Counted from the stretch's first letter, positions 10,003 to 18,043 are shown. The stretch is 44,353 bases of DNA from an uncultured Collinsella sp. (GCA_937937835.1 CALDBJ010000138.1:1-44353); one strand, 5' to 3'. Translations and numbers: made by a program. Notes: generated from the letters alone by a model not told the origin.

Positions 10003-10478
10003 TAGGCTTCACCTCCGTACGAATTAGCAGAGTTTGCGAGGGTCTCCTGCGCGACGCGCAGCTGCGTCTTGACGGAAATGTCACGACGCTCGCCGCGGGC
10101 CTCGAGCACCAGGCCGCCCACGATAGACGGGTCGACCTGCTCGATAAGGAATACCTTGCGGCCGAAGTCCTGCTCGCATTTCTTAGTGATGGTTTGACGC
10201 AGCTCGTCGTCGAGCGGGATCGCCGTGGTGACGGTCACGCCCACTACATCCTCGTCTTCCTCGGCAACATACTTAAAGGCAGCTGCCACCTTGGGAAGAA
10301 GGTCGAGCTGGTCGCGCTTGGACATGGTGTCGAGCACGGCGATGATCTCGGGGCTGGCGCTAGCCAGGCGCTCGATCATCTCGAGGTCCTCGAACACATG
10401 GTTCTCGGCCTTGGCGGCTTCCAAAAGGGAGCGCGCGTAGGTCTCGAGTACCTTGTCCTGATAGCGGCTAGTCGGCAT
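10002..10478 (-). CDS. atpH: ATP synthase F1 delta subunit (short)
   Basis: A 158-residue delta (OSCP-like) subunit, part of the peripheral stalk joining F1 to the b subunits. Family members are usually about 175-180 residues; this one is short mainly in the N-terminal helical bundle. The C-terminal conserved region is recognisable (D-P-S-I-V-G-G-L-V-L-E-A). The N-terminus has the usual Y-A-R-S-L pattern. It overlaps the end of atpF by 11 bases and abuts atpA. Identification depends on both position and motif, and is secure. Confidence 0.9.
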   Translation of the reverse strand: MPTSRYQDKVLETYARSLLEAAKAENHVFEDLEMIERLASASPEIIAVLDTMSKRDQLDLLPKVAAAFKYVAEEDEDVVGVTVTTAIPLDDELRQTITKKCEQDFGRKVFLIEQVDPSIVGGLVLEARGERRDISVKTQLRVAQETLANSANSYGGEA

Positions 10479-11070
10479 TCAGGCTACCTGCTTCCTGGAT
10501 GTAGCGCTCGATGAGCTTCTTCTGCTCGCCCTCGTCCTCGAGTGCCTCGCCCACGATCTTGGTGGCGACAGCAACGGACAGGTCGGCGATGGAGCTCGCG
10601 GCACCGGCGTAGATGGACTTGCGCTCGTCCTCGACGGTCGTGTGGGCCTTGGCGATGATCTCCTCGGCCTCCTTGTGAGCAGCCTCGATAATACGGGCGC
10701 GCTCGGACTCGGCGTCCTTACGGGCCTCGAGAACGATGTCGGCAGCCTGACGACGGGCGTCGGTGACGATCGAGTCGGACTCAGCGCGCTTGGCGATAGC
10801 CTCCTGCTTGGTCTTCTCGGCCTCGTCGAGGCTCTCCTCGATCTTCTTGCCGCGCTCCTCCATGGTTTTCATGATGCCCGGCAGGGCGACCTTGGCCAGC
10901 ACGATCCAGATGATCAGGAAGGCGATAAGCGCCGGGATGAACTCCGCCATCTTAGGGATGAGGATGTCCGCACCGGCAGCGCCGTCCTCGGCGAACGCGG
11001 AAACCGGCATGAGCAGCGCGGCCGCGGACGCGGAGAGTGCGATCGCGCTCTTCTGGGATGAAAGATTCAT
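10468..11070 (-). CDS. atpF: ATP synthase Fo b subunit with extra N-terminal hydrophobic leader
   Basis: A 200-residue b subunit, the long peripheral-stalk helix. Unlike E. coli b (156 residues, one N-terminal membrane helix), it begins with a signal-peptide-like stretch ending A-F-A-E-D at residues 1-28. The true membrane anchor follows at about 43-65 (F-I-P-A-L-I-A-F-L-I-I-W-I-V-L-A), then a highly charged coiled coil of about 130 residues. If the leader is cleaved after A-F-A, the mature protein keeps the normal N-out, C-in topology. The start at 11070 has GGAG eight bases upstream, so the leader is not obviously a wrong start. It overlaps atpH. Confidence 0.93.
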   Translation of the reverse strand: MNLSSQKSAIALSASAAALLMPVSAFAEDGAAGADILIPKMAEFIPALIAFLIIWIVLAKVALPGIMKTMEERGKKIEESLDEAEKTKQEAIAKRAESDSIVTDARRQAADIVLEARKDAESERARIIEAAHKEAEEIIAKAHTTVEDERKSIYAGAASSIADLSVAVATKIVGEALEDEGEQKKLIERYIQEAGSLNAD

Positions 11071-11085
11071 ACTTGACGCTCCGTG

Positions 11086-11280
11086 CTATTTAACGATCAG
11101 CGCGACAACGAAGCCGATCAGAGCCAGAGCCTCGCCGAAGGCGGAGCCCATGATGAAGACGGTGAACACGCGGCCCTGGACCTCAGGCTGACGGGCCATA
11201 GCACCCGTAGCACCCAGAGCAGACAGGCCGATAGCAAGACCAGCGCCGATAACACCGAGACCGTAACCGATAACTCCCAC
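11086..11280 (-). CDS. atpE: ATP synthase Fo c subunit (short proteolipid)
   Basis: A 64-residue c subunit, the membrane rotor proteolipid; 70-89 residues is more usual. The two hydrophobic hairpin helices are joined by the conserved polar loop A-R-Q-P-E. The ion-binding carboxylate is Glu50, in S-A-F-G-E-A-L-A-L. The residue after it is Ala rather than the Ser/Thr of Na+-type rings, and no first-helix Gln is evident, so proton coupling is more likely (inference). The start is GTG at 11280 with AAAGGAGG four bases upstream, so the short N-terminus is well supported. A 127-base leader with hairpin potential separates it from atpB and may raise translation of this high-copy subunit. Confidence 0.93.
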   Translation of the reverse strand: MGVIGYGLGVIGAGLAIGLSALGATGAMARQPEVQGRVFTVFIMGSAFGEALALIGFVVALIVK

Positions 11281-11407
11281 GATTCCTCCTTTGTCGTGCG
11301 TGTCTTATTTCACGCAGGATAACCTTTTTATAACTGCCGGGCTCCATGGGTACGGGCACCGGCGGTTTAACGAATTGCCTTACCTTTAAGGCGCGAACGG
11401 AAGACTA

Positions 11408-12211
11408 CTACTCCTCCTCCGCGACCTCCTCTGCCTCGGAGACATACACGGCGGTAAGGACCGTGAAGACGTAAGCCTGGATGGCGCCGACCACGAGCTC
11501 GATCGCATAGATCAGGATGAGGATGGCAAGCCAGGCCAACGAAGGCAGGGCGCCGACGGCGTGGGCCGCGGAAACCTGCTGAAGCAGCGGCTGCATGAAC
11601 ATGCTCGCCATGATGGCGAACGAGCCCATGACCACGTGTCCTGCGAACATGTTGCAGAACAGACGGACGGCGAGCGTGATGAGGCGCAGGAAGGTCGAGA
11701 AAAGCTCGACGACCCACACAAGCACGTTCATCGGGAAGCTCACGCCCTGCGGGGCGAGGCTCTTGATGTAGCCGATCACGCCGTGAGCCTTGCATCCGTA
11801 GTAGATGAAGTACACGAAGGCGAAGATGGCGAGCGCGGCGGTGGAGCCGATTGCGCCGGTGCCGGGCTTCATTCCCGGGATCAGGCCGATCATGTTATTG
11901 ATCAGGATGAACAGGAAAAGCGAGCACAGGAACGGGAAGTGCTTCTTCCAGTTCTCACCCACGACGCCCTTGCCGATATCGTTCTCGACGTACTCGATGA
12001 TGTACTCGAAACCGTTGACGAAGAAGCCCTTGGGAACCAGGGTCTGCTTCTTCTTGAACACGGCCAGGACGATCAGGAGCACGATCGTGGAGACGATCAG
12101 CCAAAACGAGTACTGCGTGATGCCGCAGCTCAGATCGCCCACGACAGGGGTGGAGCTGAACTCGCTGACCAGATGATTAATCTCATCAGGCAGCTTTTCA
12201 AAAATTTCCAC
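11408..12211 (-). CDS. atpB: ATP synthase Fo a subunit
   Basis: The 267-residue a subunit, the stator that forms the proton half-channels against the c ring. The essential arginine is present in L-A-V-R-L-F-C-N-M-F-A-G-H, and there are five or six strongly hydrophobic helices. The C-terminus is acidic (E-A-E-E-V-A-E-E-E). The start is GTG at 12211, with AAAGG six bases upstream, four bases after the atpI-like gene. It is the first structural gene of the complex, as usual. Confidence 0.95.
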   Translation of the reverse strand: MEIFEKLPDEINHLVSEFSSTPVVGDLSCGITQYSFWLIVSTIVLLIVLAVFKKKQTLVPKGFFVNGFEYIIEYVENDIGKGVVGENWKKHFPFLCSLFLFILINNMIGLIPGMKPGTGAIGSTAALAIFAFVYFIYYGCKAHGVIGYIKSLAPQGVSFPMNVLVWVVELFSTFLRLITLAVRLFCNMFAGHVVMGSFAIMASMFMQPLLQQVSAAHAVGALPSLAWLAILILIYAIELVVGAIQAYVFTVLTAVYVSEAEEVAEEE

Positions 12212-12214
12212 GAC

Positions 12215-12526
12215 TTACCTTTCGACCTCATGAAGATCTCGCAGCGCCTTGGCGACGCGAACCGTGCAGGCGGCCATAAAGGCCACGAAGCCGATCGCCT
12301 CGCCCAGGAGGAACATGCGAAATGCCTCTCCGAACAACGCAAACACAACCAAGGTAAAGACGAGTAGGGCGACTGCCGAGACCGCCAGACTCACCATGCC
12401 CTTGAGCATGTCCGCATTCTGCTTATCGTCAAGAACCGGCTTGAGCGTAAAGACAAAGGGAAGGAAGGCAATTGCGCCCGCGATGGCGCCTGCAACGATA
12501 GCGAGCAGATCGGCTATCTGAAACAC
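12215..12526 (-). CDS. AtpI-like small membrane protein
   Basis: A 103-residue protein with about four hydrophobic segments, first in the atp operon and four bases before atpB. Position and hydropathy match AtpI, a non-structural factor thought to assist c-ring assembly or Mg2+ handling, but similarity to known AtpI sequences is weak. I chose the GTG at 12526, which has GAGGA five bases upstream. A longer reading from a TTG at 12601 would have to begin upstream of the putative promoter's transcription start, so it is rejected. The C-terminal R-D-L-H-E-V-E-R is charged and probably cytoplasmic. Confidence 0.7.
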   Translation of the reverse strand: MFQIADLLAIVAGAIAGAIAFLPFVFTLKPVLDDKQNADMLKGMVSLAVSAVALLVFTLVVFALFGEAFRMFLLGEAIGFVAFMAACTVRVAKALRDLHEVER

Positions 12527-12587
12527 TGGCGTCCTCACTTTCCTTTTTAACGCCTCACAGAACAGTTCCCGCCAAACATTGGTGACT

Positions 12588-12615
12588 ATTGTACGAGCCA
12601 ATCGCTAAAGTACAA
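12588..12615 (-). promoter_or_regulatory. Candidate promoter of the atp operon
   Basis: On the minus strand, -35-like TTGTAC (12610-12615) and -10-like TACAAT (12588-12593) are separated by 16 bases. The predicted start near 12580 leaves a leader of about 55 bases before the GTG at 12526. Confidence 0.5.
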
Positions 12616-12709
12616 CCGTAAAACAAACGGTTAATACGCACCTGTACGTTTTCTTAAGGCCTTCTTTATGCCGCAGGTACGGTAATACGTTTTTTCGAAC
12701 CCCTCAGCG

Positions 12710-12749
12710 CAAAACGTCCGTTAACAGGAGTGCGCGTGGACGTCTTTTG
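12710..12749 (-). terminator. Possible terminator after upp
   Basis: CAAAACGTCC at 12710-12719 pairs imperfectly with GGACGTCTTTTG at 12738-12749. On the minus strand the stem ends in GGACGTTTTG, a few dozen bases past the upp stop. The T run is short, so this is only a candidate. The rest of 12616-12806 shows nothing else I can name. Confidence 0.4.
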
Positions 12750-12806
12750 CTCGCCCGCGCGCACCATTTCTTCGTATTTGTGACCGTAGCCGACAAGGCC
12801 CAACGA

Positions 12807-13454
12807 CTAGAGCGTGCCGTAGATGCGGTCTCCGGCGTCGCCCAGGCCGGGAACGATGTAGGCGGCCTCGTTGAGATGGTCGTCGATGGCGCACGTATAA
12901 ATATGTACGTCGGGGTCCTTTTCGGTCAGTGACTTGAGACCCTCGGGCGCGGCGACGATGCACAGCATGCGAATATCCTTGACACCGCGCTCGCGCAGGT
13001 AGCTGATGGCCATCTCGGCCGAACCGCCCGTGGCGAGCATGGGGTCGACGACCAGGCAGATGCGCTGGTCGATATCCTTGGGCATCTTGCAGTAATACTC
13101 ATGCGGCTCGTGGGTAACCTCGTCGCGCTCCATACCGATGTGGCCCACGCGAGCGGAGGGTACCAAGTCGAGGATGCCGTCGACCATGCCAAGGCCCGCA
13201 CGCAGGATGGGAACGATGGCGAGCTTCTTGCCGGCAAGCTGCTTAAACGTGGCAGTGGTGATGGGGGTCTCGACCTCGACGTCTTCCATGGGCAGGTCGC
13301 GCATGGCCTCGTAGCCGTCAAAAAGTGCGAGCTCGCGCACGAGCTGGCGGAACTGGTTGGTGCCAGTGCTCTTGTCGCGCAAGATCGACAGCTTGTGCTG
13401 GACGAGCGGATGGTCGACAAGCGTCACGCGGGACGTATCGTAGGTGACGGTCAT
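12807..13454 (-). CDS. upp: Uracil phosphoribosyltransferase
   Basis: A 215-residue uracil phosphoribosyltransferase, which converts uracil and PRPP to UMP in pyrimidine salvage. The PRPP-binding loop is L-V-V-D-P-M-L-A-T-G-G-S-A, and the C-terminal uracil-binding region includes G-L-G-D-A-G-D-R-I-Y-G-T. Both are canonical. The ATG at 13454 is preceded by AAAGGGG. It lies between glpK and the atp operon; upp next to atp genes is a common arrangement in Gram-positive and related bacteria. No attenuator was recognised in the 122-base gap to glpK, only a short palindrome. Confidence 0.95.
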   Translation of the reverse strand: MTVTYDTSRVTLVDHPLVQHKLSILRDKSTGTNQFRQLVRELALFDGYEAMRDLPMEDVEVETPITTATFKQLAGKKLAIVPILRAGLGMVDGILDLVPSARVGHIGMERDEVTHEPHEYYCKMPKDIDQRICLVVDPMLATGGSAEMAISYLRERGVKDIRMLCIVAAPEGLKSLTEKDPDVHIYTCAIDDHLNEAAYIVPGLGDAGDRIYGTL

Positions 13455-13550
13455 GGGTTGATGCCCCTTTCATTGCGGCCGGAAGATGGCCTTGCTGACA
13501 AGGCGCATGGCGACGTTGTTGCCTCGCGCCGTGCATAAGTTTAACGGTTT

Positions 13551-13575
13551 GTTGCATCGAGCAGCTCGTCGCAAC
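13551..13575. repeat. Interrupted palindrome after glpK
   Basis: GTTGC-AT-CGAGC-A-GCTCG-TC-GCAAC forms a 25-base stem-loop directly after the glpK stop. No T-tract follows, so termination is doubtful; it could stabilise the 3' end. Confidence 0.5.
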
Positions 13576-13576
13576 C

Positions 13577-15118
13577 CTACTGAGCGGTGTTGAGCGAACG
13601 CTTGACGGCATCACGCCAACCAGCGAGGTTGCTCTCACGGCGCTCGGCGGACATGTGAGGATGGAAGACTTTGACGATCTGAGCGTTTTGCTCCAGCTCC
13701 TCCAAATCCTCCCAATAGCCGACGGCAAGGCCCGCCAAGTACGCGGCGCCGATCGCCGTGGTCTCCACCGTCTCGCACTGCAGCACGGGGATATCCAGCA
13801 GATCGGCCTGGAATTGCATGATGAACTCGTTGCGCGAGGCACCGCCATCGACGGACAGGCGCTCAATCGAAAGTCCCACGTCCTGCTCCATGGCGCGCAG
13901 CACGTCATAGCTCTGGTAGGCCATGGACTCGCAAGCCGCACGCACAATGGTCGCGCGACTCGAGGCGCCGGTCAGGCCGCACACGATACCGCGAGCATGC
14001 GGGTCCCACCAGGGAGCGCCCAGGCCTGCGAAGGCGGGAACGAAGTAGCAGCCCTCGTTGTCGTTAATCGAAGTGGCGAGTTGCGCGGACTCGCTCACGC
14101 TCGAGATGATGCCCATGTTGTTGCGCAGCCAATTCATGGTTGAGCCAGCGGCAAAGATAGAGCCCTCGAGCGCATAGCTGATCTTGCCGTCCGCGGCGAT
14201 ACCGATCGTGGAGACCAGACCGTTCTTGGATTCGACGATCTCGTCGCCGGTGTTCATGAGCATAAAGCAACCCGTGCCATAGGTGTTTTTGGTCTGGCCG
14301 GGATGGAAGCAGCAGTGGCCGAACAGCGACGCCTGCTGGTCGCCCGCCACGCCCATGATGGGTGGCATGTTGGTCATGATGTCGCTCGCGACGCGGCCGT
14401 AGTCGCCCGAGCTCCAACGAACCTCGGGCATCATGGAACGCGGGACGTCGAAAAGTGCCAGCAGATCGTCGTCCCAATCGAGCGTATGGATATTAAAGAG
14501 TGCCGTGCGGCTGGCATTGGTGTAGTCGGTGGCAAAGACCTGACCGCCGGTGAGGTTGTAGATGAGCCAGGTGTCGATGGTGCCGAACATGAGGTCGCCC
14601 GCCGCCGCGCTCTCACGCGCACCATCGACGTTGTCGAGGATCCACTGCACCTTGGAAGCCGAGAAATACGGATCGAGTGTGAGTCCCGTGCGGGAGCGCA
14701 CCAGTTCTTCTGCGCCCTGCTCGACCAGCTCGTCGATCAGAGGTGCGGTGCGACGGCATTGCCACACGATGGCGTTATAGATGGGTTGGCCGCTTATGCG
14801 GTCCCACACCACCGTGGTCTCGCGCTGGTTGGAGATACCGATGGCGGCAATGCGGTCAGAATGGATGCCGCTCTTAAACTGGACCTCCATCATCACGCCG
14901 ATCTGGCTGGCAAGCACCTCCGTGGGATCCTGCTCCACCCAGCCGGGGCGCGGGAAGCTGGTTTTGACGCTACGACGCGCCTGGGCGACGATGCAGCCGT
15001 ACTCGTCGACGATGGTCGCGAGTACCGAGGTGGTGCCGCAGTCGAGCGCCATTATGTAGGAACCGCCAAAGCTAAACGAGGCGTCTTCCATACCCAGGCT
15101 ACCTAGATTCAACGACAT
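13577..15118 (-). CDS. glpK: Glycerol kinase
   Basis: A 513-residue FGGY-family glycerol kinase, making sn-glycerol 3-phosphate from glycerol and ATP. The ATP-binding phosphate motif is A-L-D-C-G-T-T-S (Gln of the common D-Q-G-T-T is Cys here). The glycerol-binding region (N-Q-R-E-T-T-V-V-W, D-T-W-L-I-Y-N-L-T) and the C-terminal D-G-G-A-S-R-N motif are present. The N-terminus has about 20 more residues than E. coli GlpK, but AAAGGTG sits seven bases before the ATG at 15118, supporting it. It follows tsaC by 13 bases. It sits between tsaC and upp, genes often adjacent elsewhere, so it may be a lineage-specific insertion. No glpF or glpO is nearby. Confidence 0.93.
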   Translation of the reverse strand: MSLNLGSLGMEDASFSFGGSYIMALDCGTTSVLATIVDEYGCIVAQARRSVKTSFPRPGWVEQDPTEVLASQIGVMMEVQFKSGIHSDRIAAIGISNQRETTVVWDRISGQPIYNAIVWQCRRTAPLIDELVEQGAEELVRSRTGLTLDPYFSASKVQWILDNVDGARESAAAGDLMFGTIDTWLIYNLTGGQVFATDYTNASRTALFNIHTLDWDDDLLALFDVPRSMMPEVRWSSGDYGRVASDIMTNMPPIMGVAGDQQASLFGHCCFHPGQTKNTYGTGCFMLMNTGDEIVESKNGLVSTIGIAADGKISYALEGSIFAAGSTMNWLRNNMGIISSVSESAQLATSINDNEGCYFVPAFAGLGAPWWDPHARGIVCGLTGASSRATIVRAACESMAYQSYDVLRAMEQDVGLSIERLSVDGGASRNEFIMQFQADLLDIPVLQCETVETTAIGAAYLAGLAVGYWEDLEELEQNAQIVKVFHPHMSAERRESNLAGWRDAVKRSLNTAQ

Positions 15119-15131
15119 CGCTTACACCTTT

Positions 15132-15875
15132 CTATTGCATCGGGTCGGACAGGACCCGTTCGATCTCTGATGCGGGAAGCGCGCCTTGGCGCAGGATTTG
15201 GAGCTCGCCGTGCTGAAACGACACAATGGTTGAGGCGTCGCGACACGGGGTCTCACCGGCGTCGACGGCCACATCGACCCCCTCCAGGATGCGCTCCTCC
15301 ACCGTGGCAAAACTTGCCGGCGCGGGCGCTCCATGCGTGTTGGCGCTGGTGCAGGCAAGAGGGCTGCCGCAGGCGCGGATGAGCGCTTGCACCACGGGCG
15401 AGGCTGAAGCGCGAAGTGCCACCGTGTCGTCGGCGGCGCGCATAAAGGTCGGCACGCAGGGGGCCGCCTTGACCACGATAGTCAGGGCACCCGGCCAGCA
15501 TCGTCGGGCGAGCACGCGGGCCTCATTAGGGATATCCACGCCATAGCGATCGAGTGCCTCGGCATCATCGACCAGCCAGGCAACCGTTTGCGTGAGCTCG
15601 CGCTGCTTGAGGGTAAAGATACGACGATAGCCGGTACCGAGTGCGGGGACCGCGGCGCCGTTGACGGTGGCCTGCGGATCGCGCGGCCACGGCAGAGGTT
15701 CACTTGTATCTTGTGGAACGGCATCCGAGAAGGCGTTGACCGCCACGGCGACACCGTAGACCGTCTCGGTTGGAATAAGCGCCAAGCCGCCGCGACCGAG
15801 TAGCTCGGCCGTGCGCTCGACTGCAAGCCGATGCGGCTCGCGCGCTCCCTCGTATACCCGATAGACCGTCTGCAT
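15132..15875 (-). CDS. tsaC: L-threonylcarbamoyladenylate synthase (Sua5/YrdC)
   Basis: A 247-residue YrdC-domain protein. The family makes threonylcarbamoyl-AMP from threonine, bicarbonate and ATP for the t6A37 modification of ANN-decoding tRNAs. The I-P-T-E-T-V-Y-G motif, a K-Q-R-E-L basic motif and the A-C-T-S-A-N segment are visible. Between the first motif and the KxR region there is an insertion of about 30 residues (N-A-F-S-D-A-V-P-Q-D and on), so it is longer than E. coli TsaC (190) yet lacks a clear Sua5 C-terminal domain. Position in a prfA-prmC-tsaC order supports the call. The ATG at 15875 has AAGGGG at rather long spacing. Confidence 0.88.
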   Translation of the reverse strand: MQTVYRVYEGAREPHRLAVERTAELLGRGGLALIPTETVYGVAVAVNAFSDAVPQDTSEPLPWPRDPQATVNGAAVPALGTGYRRIFTLKQRELTQTVAWLVDDAEALDRYGVDIPNEARVLARRCWPGALTIVVKAAPCVPTFMRAADDTVALRASASPVVQALIRACGSPLACTSANTHGAPAPASFATVEERILEGVDVAVDAGETPCRDASTIVSFQHGELQILRQGALPASEIERVLSDPMQ

Positions 15876-16023
15876 GTGTATGCCAGCCCCTTACGCTCTG
15901 GTGCAAGTTTGTTTACTGTGGGGCATTCTCGCACGAAACGTTCAATCTATTTGCCCAGAGCGCATGTTGGTTTGGTGAGCGGCTCTAGTAGTCGGTGAAA
16001 GTGAGGGGGTTAATTGAAGATTA

Positions 16024-16326
16024 TTAGCGCGCAAGCGTAACGGTACGATCGGGAAACTCGATGCTTGCAACCAGTTTTCCGCCGAGGCTCTCTGCGTACC
16101 TGCTCAGTGTGTCAAGCCTCATCGAACCCAATTCCCCACGCTCGAGCTCGGATACGCGTTTTTGAGAAACGCCCATCGATTGGGCGACCGACGCCTGTGT
16201 TAGATCTTTTAGCCTGCGAATCTGAGCAAGCTTATAGGCTTCGATACGATCGCGAGTCCTCTCCTGCTCGGCGGTAATGGAGTCGCGTGTTATCCCGCGA
16301 GATTCCATATACTCATGCAGTTCCAT
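16024..16326 (-). CDS. XRE-family antitoxin (HigA-like)
   Basis: A 100-residue antitoxin candidate with a C-terminal Cro/C1-type helix-turn-helix (L-T-Q-A-S-V-A-Q-S-M-G-V-S-Q-K-R-V-S-E-L-E-R). It overlaps the end of the upstream toxin gene by 14 bases. The toxin-first, antitoxin-second order and the XRE fold match HigBA-type type II systems, where the antitoxin neutralises an mRNA-cutting toxin and represses the operon. A palindrome over the promoter -10 (16719-16731) is the likely operator. The pair interrupts the prmC-tsaC neighbourhood, suggesting insertion. Confidence 0.85.
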   Translation of the reverse strand: MELHEYMESRGITRDSITAEQERTRDRIEAYKLAQIRRLKDLTQASVAQSMGVSQKRVSELERGELGSMRLDTLSRYAESLGGKLVASIEFPDRTVTLAR

Positions 16327-16708
16327 CTCGATCGAGCCTCCTTACGTGGCGACGGTATATTTGCTCGGCCTTTGGAATGTTGATCGCATACCAGCCGTTC
16401 CATTTTGCCCTTGACGATCCCGCTCGCGACTTATCACCCGCCAATAGCAATACCGCCTGGCGCTTGGGGTCAAAGGCGAAGAGGATGCGGATCACCTGCC
16501 CACCACATGAAGTCACTCTCAGCTCCTTTAAATGATGAAGCTTCGAGCCCTTGACACGGTCAACCAGTGGACGACCCAGGCTGGGACCTTCCTTCTCGAG
16601 CACCAAAAGGTCTGCATAAATCTGCTTCAGCGTAGCTTCATCCTGCTCATCAAGCCAAGGTTCAATGTAATCAAGCACGATACGGTACCGATGCAGCTGA
16701 TTTGACAT
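16313..16708 (-). CDS. RelE/HigB-like toxin
   Basis: A 131-residue protein resembling phage-derived Gp49-like/HigB toxins of the RelE superfamily, which cleave mRNA at the ribosome. Recognisable parts are L-H-H-L-K-E-L-R, I-R-I-L-F-A-F-D-P-K-R-Q-A-V-L-L-L-A-G-D-K and the C-terminal basic helix with R-R-H-V-R-R. The N-terminal ~40 residues are helical and acidic. AAGGAG precedes the ATG at 16708, and a strong promoter with a palindromic operator lies immediately upstream. Toxicity and target are inferred from family and from pairing with the overlapping XRE gene. Confidence 0.83.
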   Translation of the reverse strand: MSNQLHRYRIVLDYIEPWLDEQDEATLKQIYADLLVLEKEGPSLGRPLVDRVKGSKLHHLKELRVTSCGGQVIRILFAFDPKRQAVLLLAGDKSRAGSSRAKWNGWYAINIPKAEQIYRRHVRRLDRDGTA

Positions 16709-16718
16709 ACCTTTCTCC

Positions 16719-16750
16719 TTCTATAATAGAAGTTTTACGGTATATTGCAA
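16719..16750 (-). promoter_or_regulatory. Toxin-antitoxin promoter and operator
   Basis: On the minus strand, TTGCAA (16745-16750) and TATTAT (16723-16728) are spaced by 16 bases. The -10 lies within the perfect palindrome TTCTATAATAGAA (16719-16731), a natural site for autorepression by the HigA-like protein. Confidence 0.75.
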
Positions 16751-16783
16751 GAGCAAACTTGAGCAAATGTCTATTAGTTCAGC

Positions 16784-18043
16784 TTAGATACGCTGCTTGG
16801 GCTCGGTGACGATGGCTCGAACGATGCGGGGGCGATCGGTGAGGTCGTGGACGATGCGCACGTCCGACAGACCCGCTTGACGACAGAGCTCGGCCGCAGC
16901 GTCGAGCGCGCCCTCGTAGAGCTCGCAGGCAAACAGGCCGCCGGCGCGCAGCATGTAGGGCGCCGCGTTGAGCAGACGGCGGAAGATATCGAGGCCGTCG
17001 GCGCCGCCCTCGAGCGCCAGGTCGGGCTCAAAGTCCTTGACCTCGTGCGGCAGTGAGCGCATGACATCGGTGGGGATGTAGGGCGGGTTGGAGACGAGTA
17101 CGTCAAAGGTGCCCCACTCTTCGCGGGGAATGGAACTCACCAGGTTCGTGAGGCTGAAGGCGACCTCGTCGGACGTGAGGCCAAGCGCATCGCGGTTTTT
17201 GGTAGCAAGGTCGATGGCGCGCGGCTCGATATCGGTAGCGGTGCAGGTAACGTGGCCGCGACGCTCCCAGGCAAGCGAGAGCGAGATGCAGCCCGTGCCG
17301 CAGCCGACCTCGAGAACGCGGGCAGTGCGGGGCCCGGCTGGAGCAGGTACGTTGGCCTCGGCGGCATCTTGCACGAGAGTCGTCTGTTGGTCGTTGCCCT
17401 CAATGGCGATGCCGTATTCGTCGAGCTCGGGCTCGGCGGCTTCCGCGGCTTCGGCTTCTGCTGCCTGCGCGGCGGCTTCCTCGGCCTCGCGGTCGGCCAG
17501 TTCCTCGGCATAGGCACGGCTGCCCAGTACGTCGCTGCCTAGCGCCGCCTCATCGGCCGCCGTCAGGTTGGCGGCACGGCGCTCGGCGGTCGCGCGTTCG
17601 TCGGCCAGCGCCGCCTCGGCTTTGCGAGCCTGCTCGACCTCATCGTTCCAAGGCAGCTCCACGCGCTGGCGGGCGGCGGCCTCGGGGCTCAGCACCTCGG
17701 CATCCAGATAGTTCAGGACTTCTTCGACGAGCATCTCGGTCTCGGGGCGCGGGATGAGCACGCCGGGGGCGCACGCGACGTCGATCATGCGAAACTGCGT
17801 GCTACCGGTGATGTACTGCAGCGGCTCGCCCTTTGCGCGACGGACGACCGCCGCGTGCATGGTCTCGAGCTGCGCTGCGTCGAGCGTCTCGTCCATGCGC
17901 ATATACAAGTCGATACGCGCCAGGCCCGTTGCTGCGCACAGCAGCCACTCGGCAGAAAGACGGGGATGCTCCTCACCGCGCTCGGCCAGGTACTCCTTGG
18001 TCCACTCGAGACAACGCTTGATGGTCCAGATCTCGTTTGCCAT
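16784..18043 (-). CDS. prmC: Release factor glutamine methyltransferase with large acidic insertion
   Basis: PrmC (HemK) methylates the Gln of the GGQ motif in release factors, using SAM. The N-terminal helical domain (1-~110, ending G-V-L-I-P-R-P-E-T-E-M-L-V-E-E-V), the SAM motif L-E-V-G-C-G-T-G (244-251) and the catalytic N-P-P-Y (319-322) are all present. At 419 residues it is about 140 longer than usual. The excess is an Ala/Glu-rich low-complexity segment at about 115-237 between the two domains, with runs such as A-E-A-E-A-A-E-A-A-E. The reading frame through it is open and flanked by intact domains. The start ATG 18043 follows GGGGAGGACCCC; a reading 25 codons longer is rejected. prfA, its substrate, lies upstream on the same strand. 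Confidence 0.93.
   Translation of the reverse strand: MANEIWTIKRCLEWTKEYLAERGEEHPRLSAEWLLCAATGLARIDLYMRMDETLDAAQLETMHAAVVRRAKGEPLQYITGSTQFRMIDVACAPGVLIPRPETEMLVEEVLNYLDAEVLSPEAAARQRVELPWNDEVEQARKAEAALADERATAERRAANLTAADEAALGSDVLGSRAYAEELADREAEEAAAQAAEAEAAEAAEPELDEYGIAIEGNDQQTTLVQDAAEANVPAPAGPRTARVLEVGCGTGCISLSLAWERRGHVTCTATDIEPRAIDLATKNRDALGLTSDEVAFSLTNLVSSIPREEWGTFDVLVSNPPYIPTDVMRSLPHEVKDFEPDLALEGGADGLDIFRRLLNAAPYMLRAGGLFACELYEGALDAAAELCRQAGLSDVRIVHDLTDRPRIVRAIVTEPKQRI

Noticed and set aside
15893..15962. Long-range inverted repeat CGCTCTGG/CCAGAGCG upstream of tsaC
   Set aside because: The 8-bp arms are about 50 bases apart with no other structure or promoter alignment, so chance pairing is likely.
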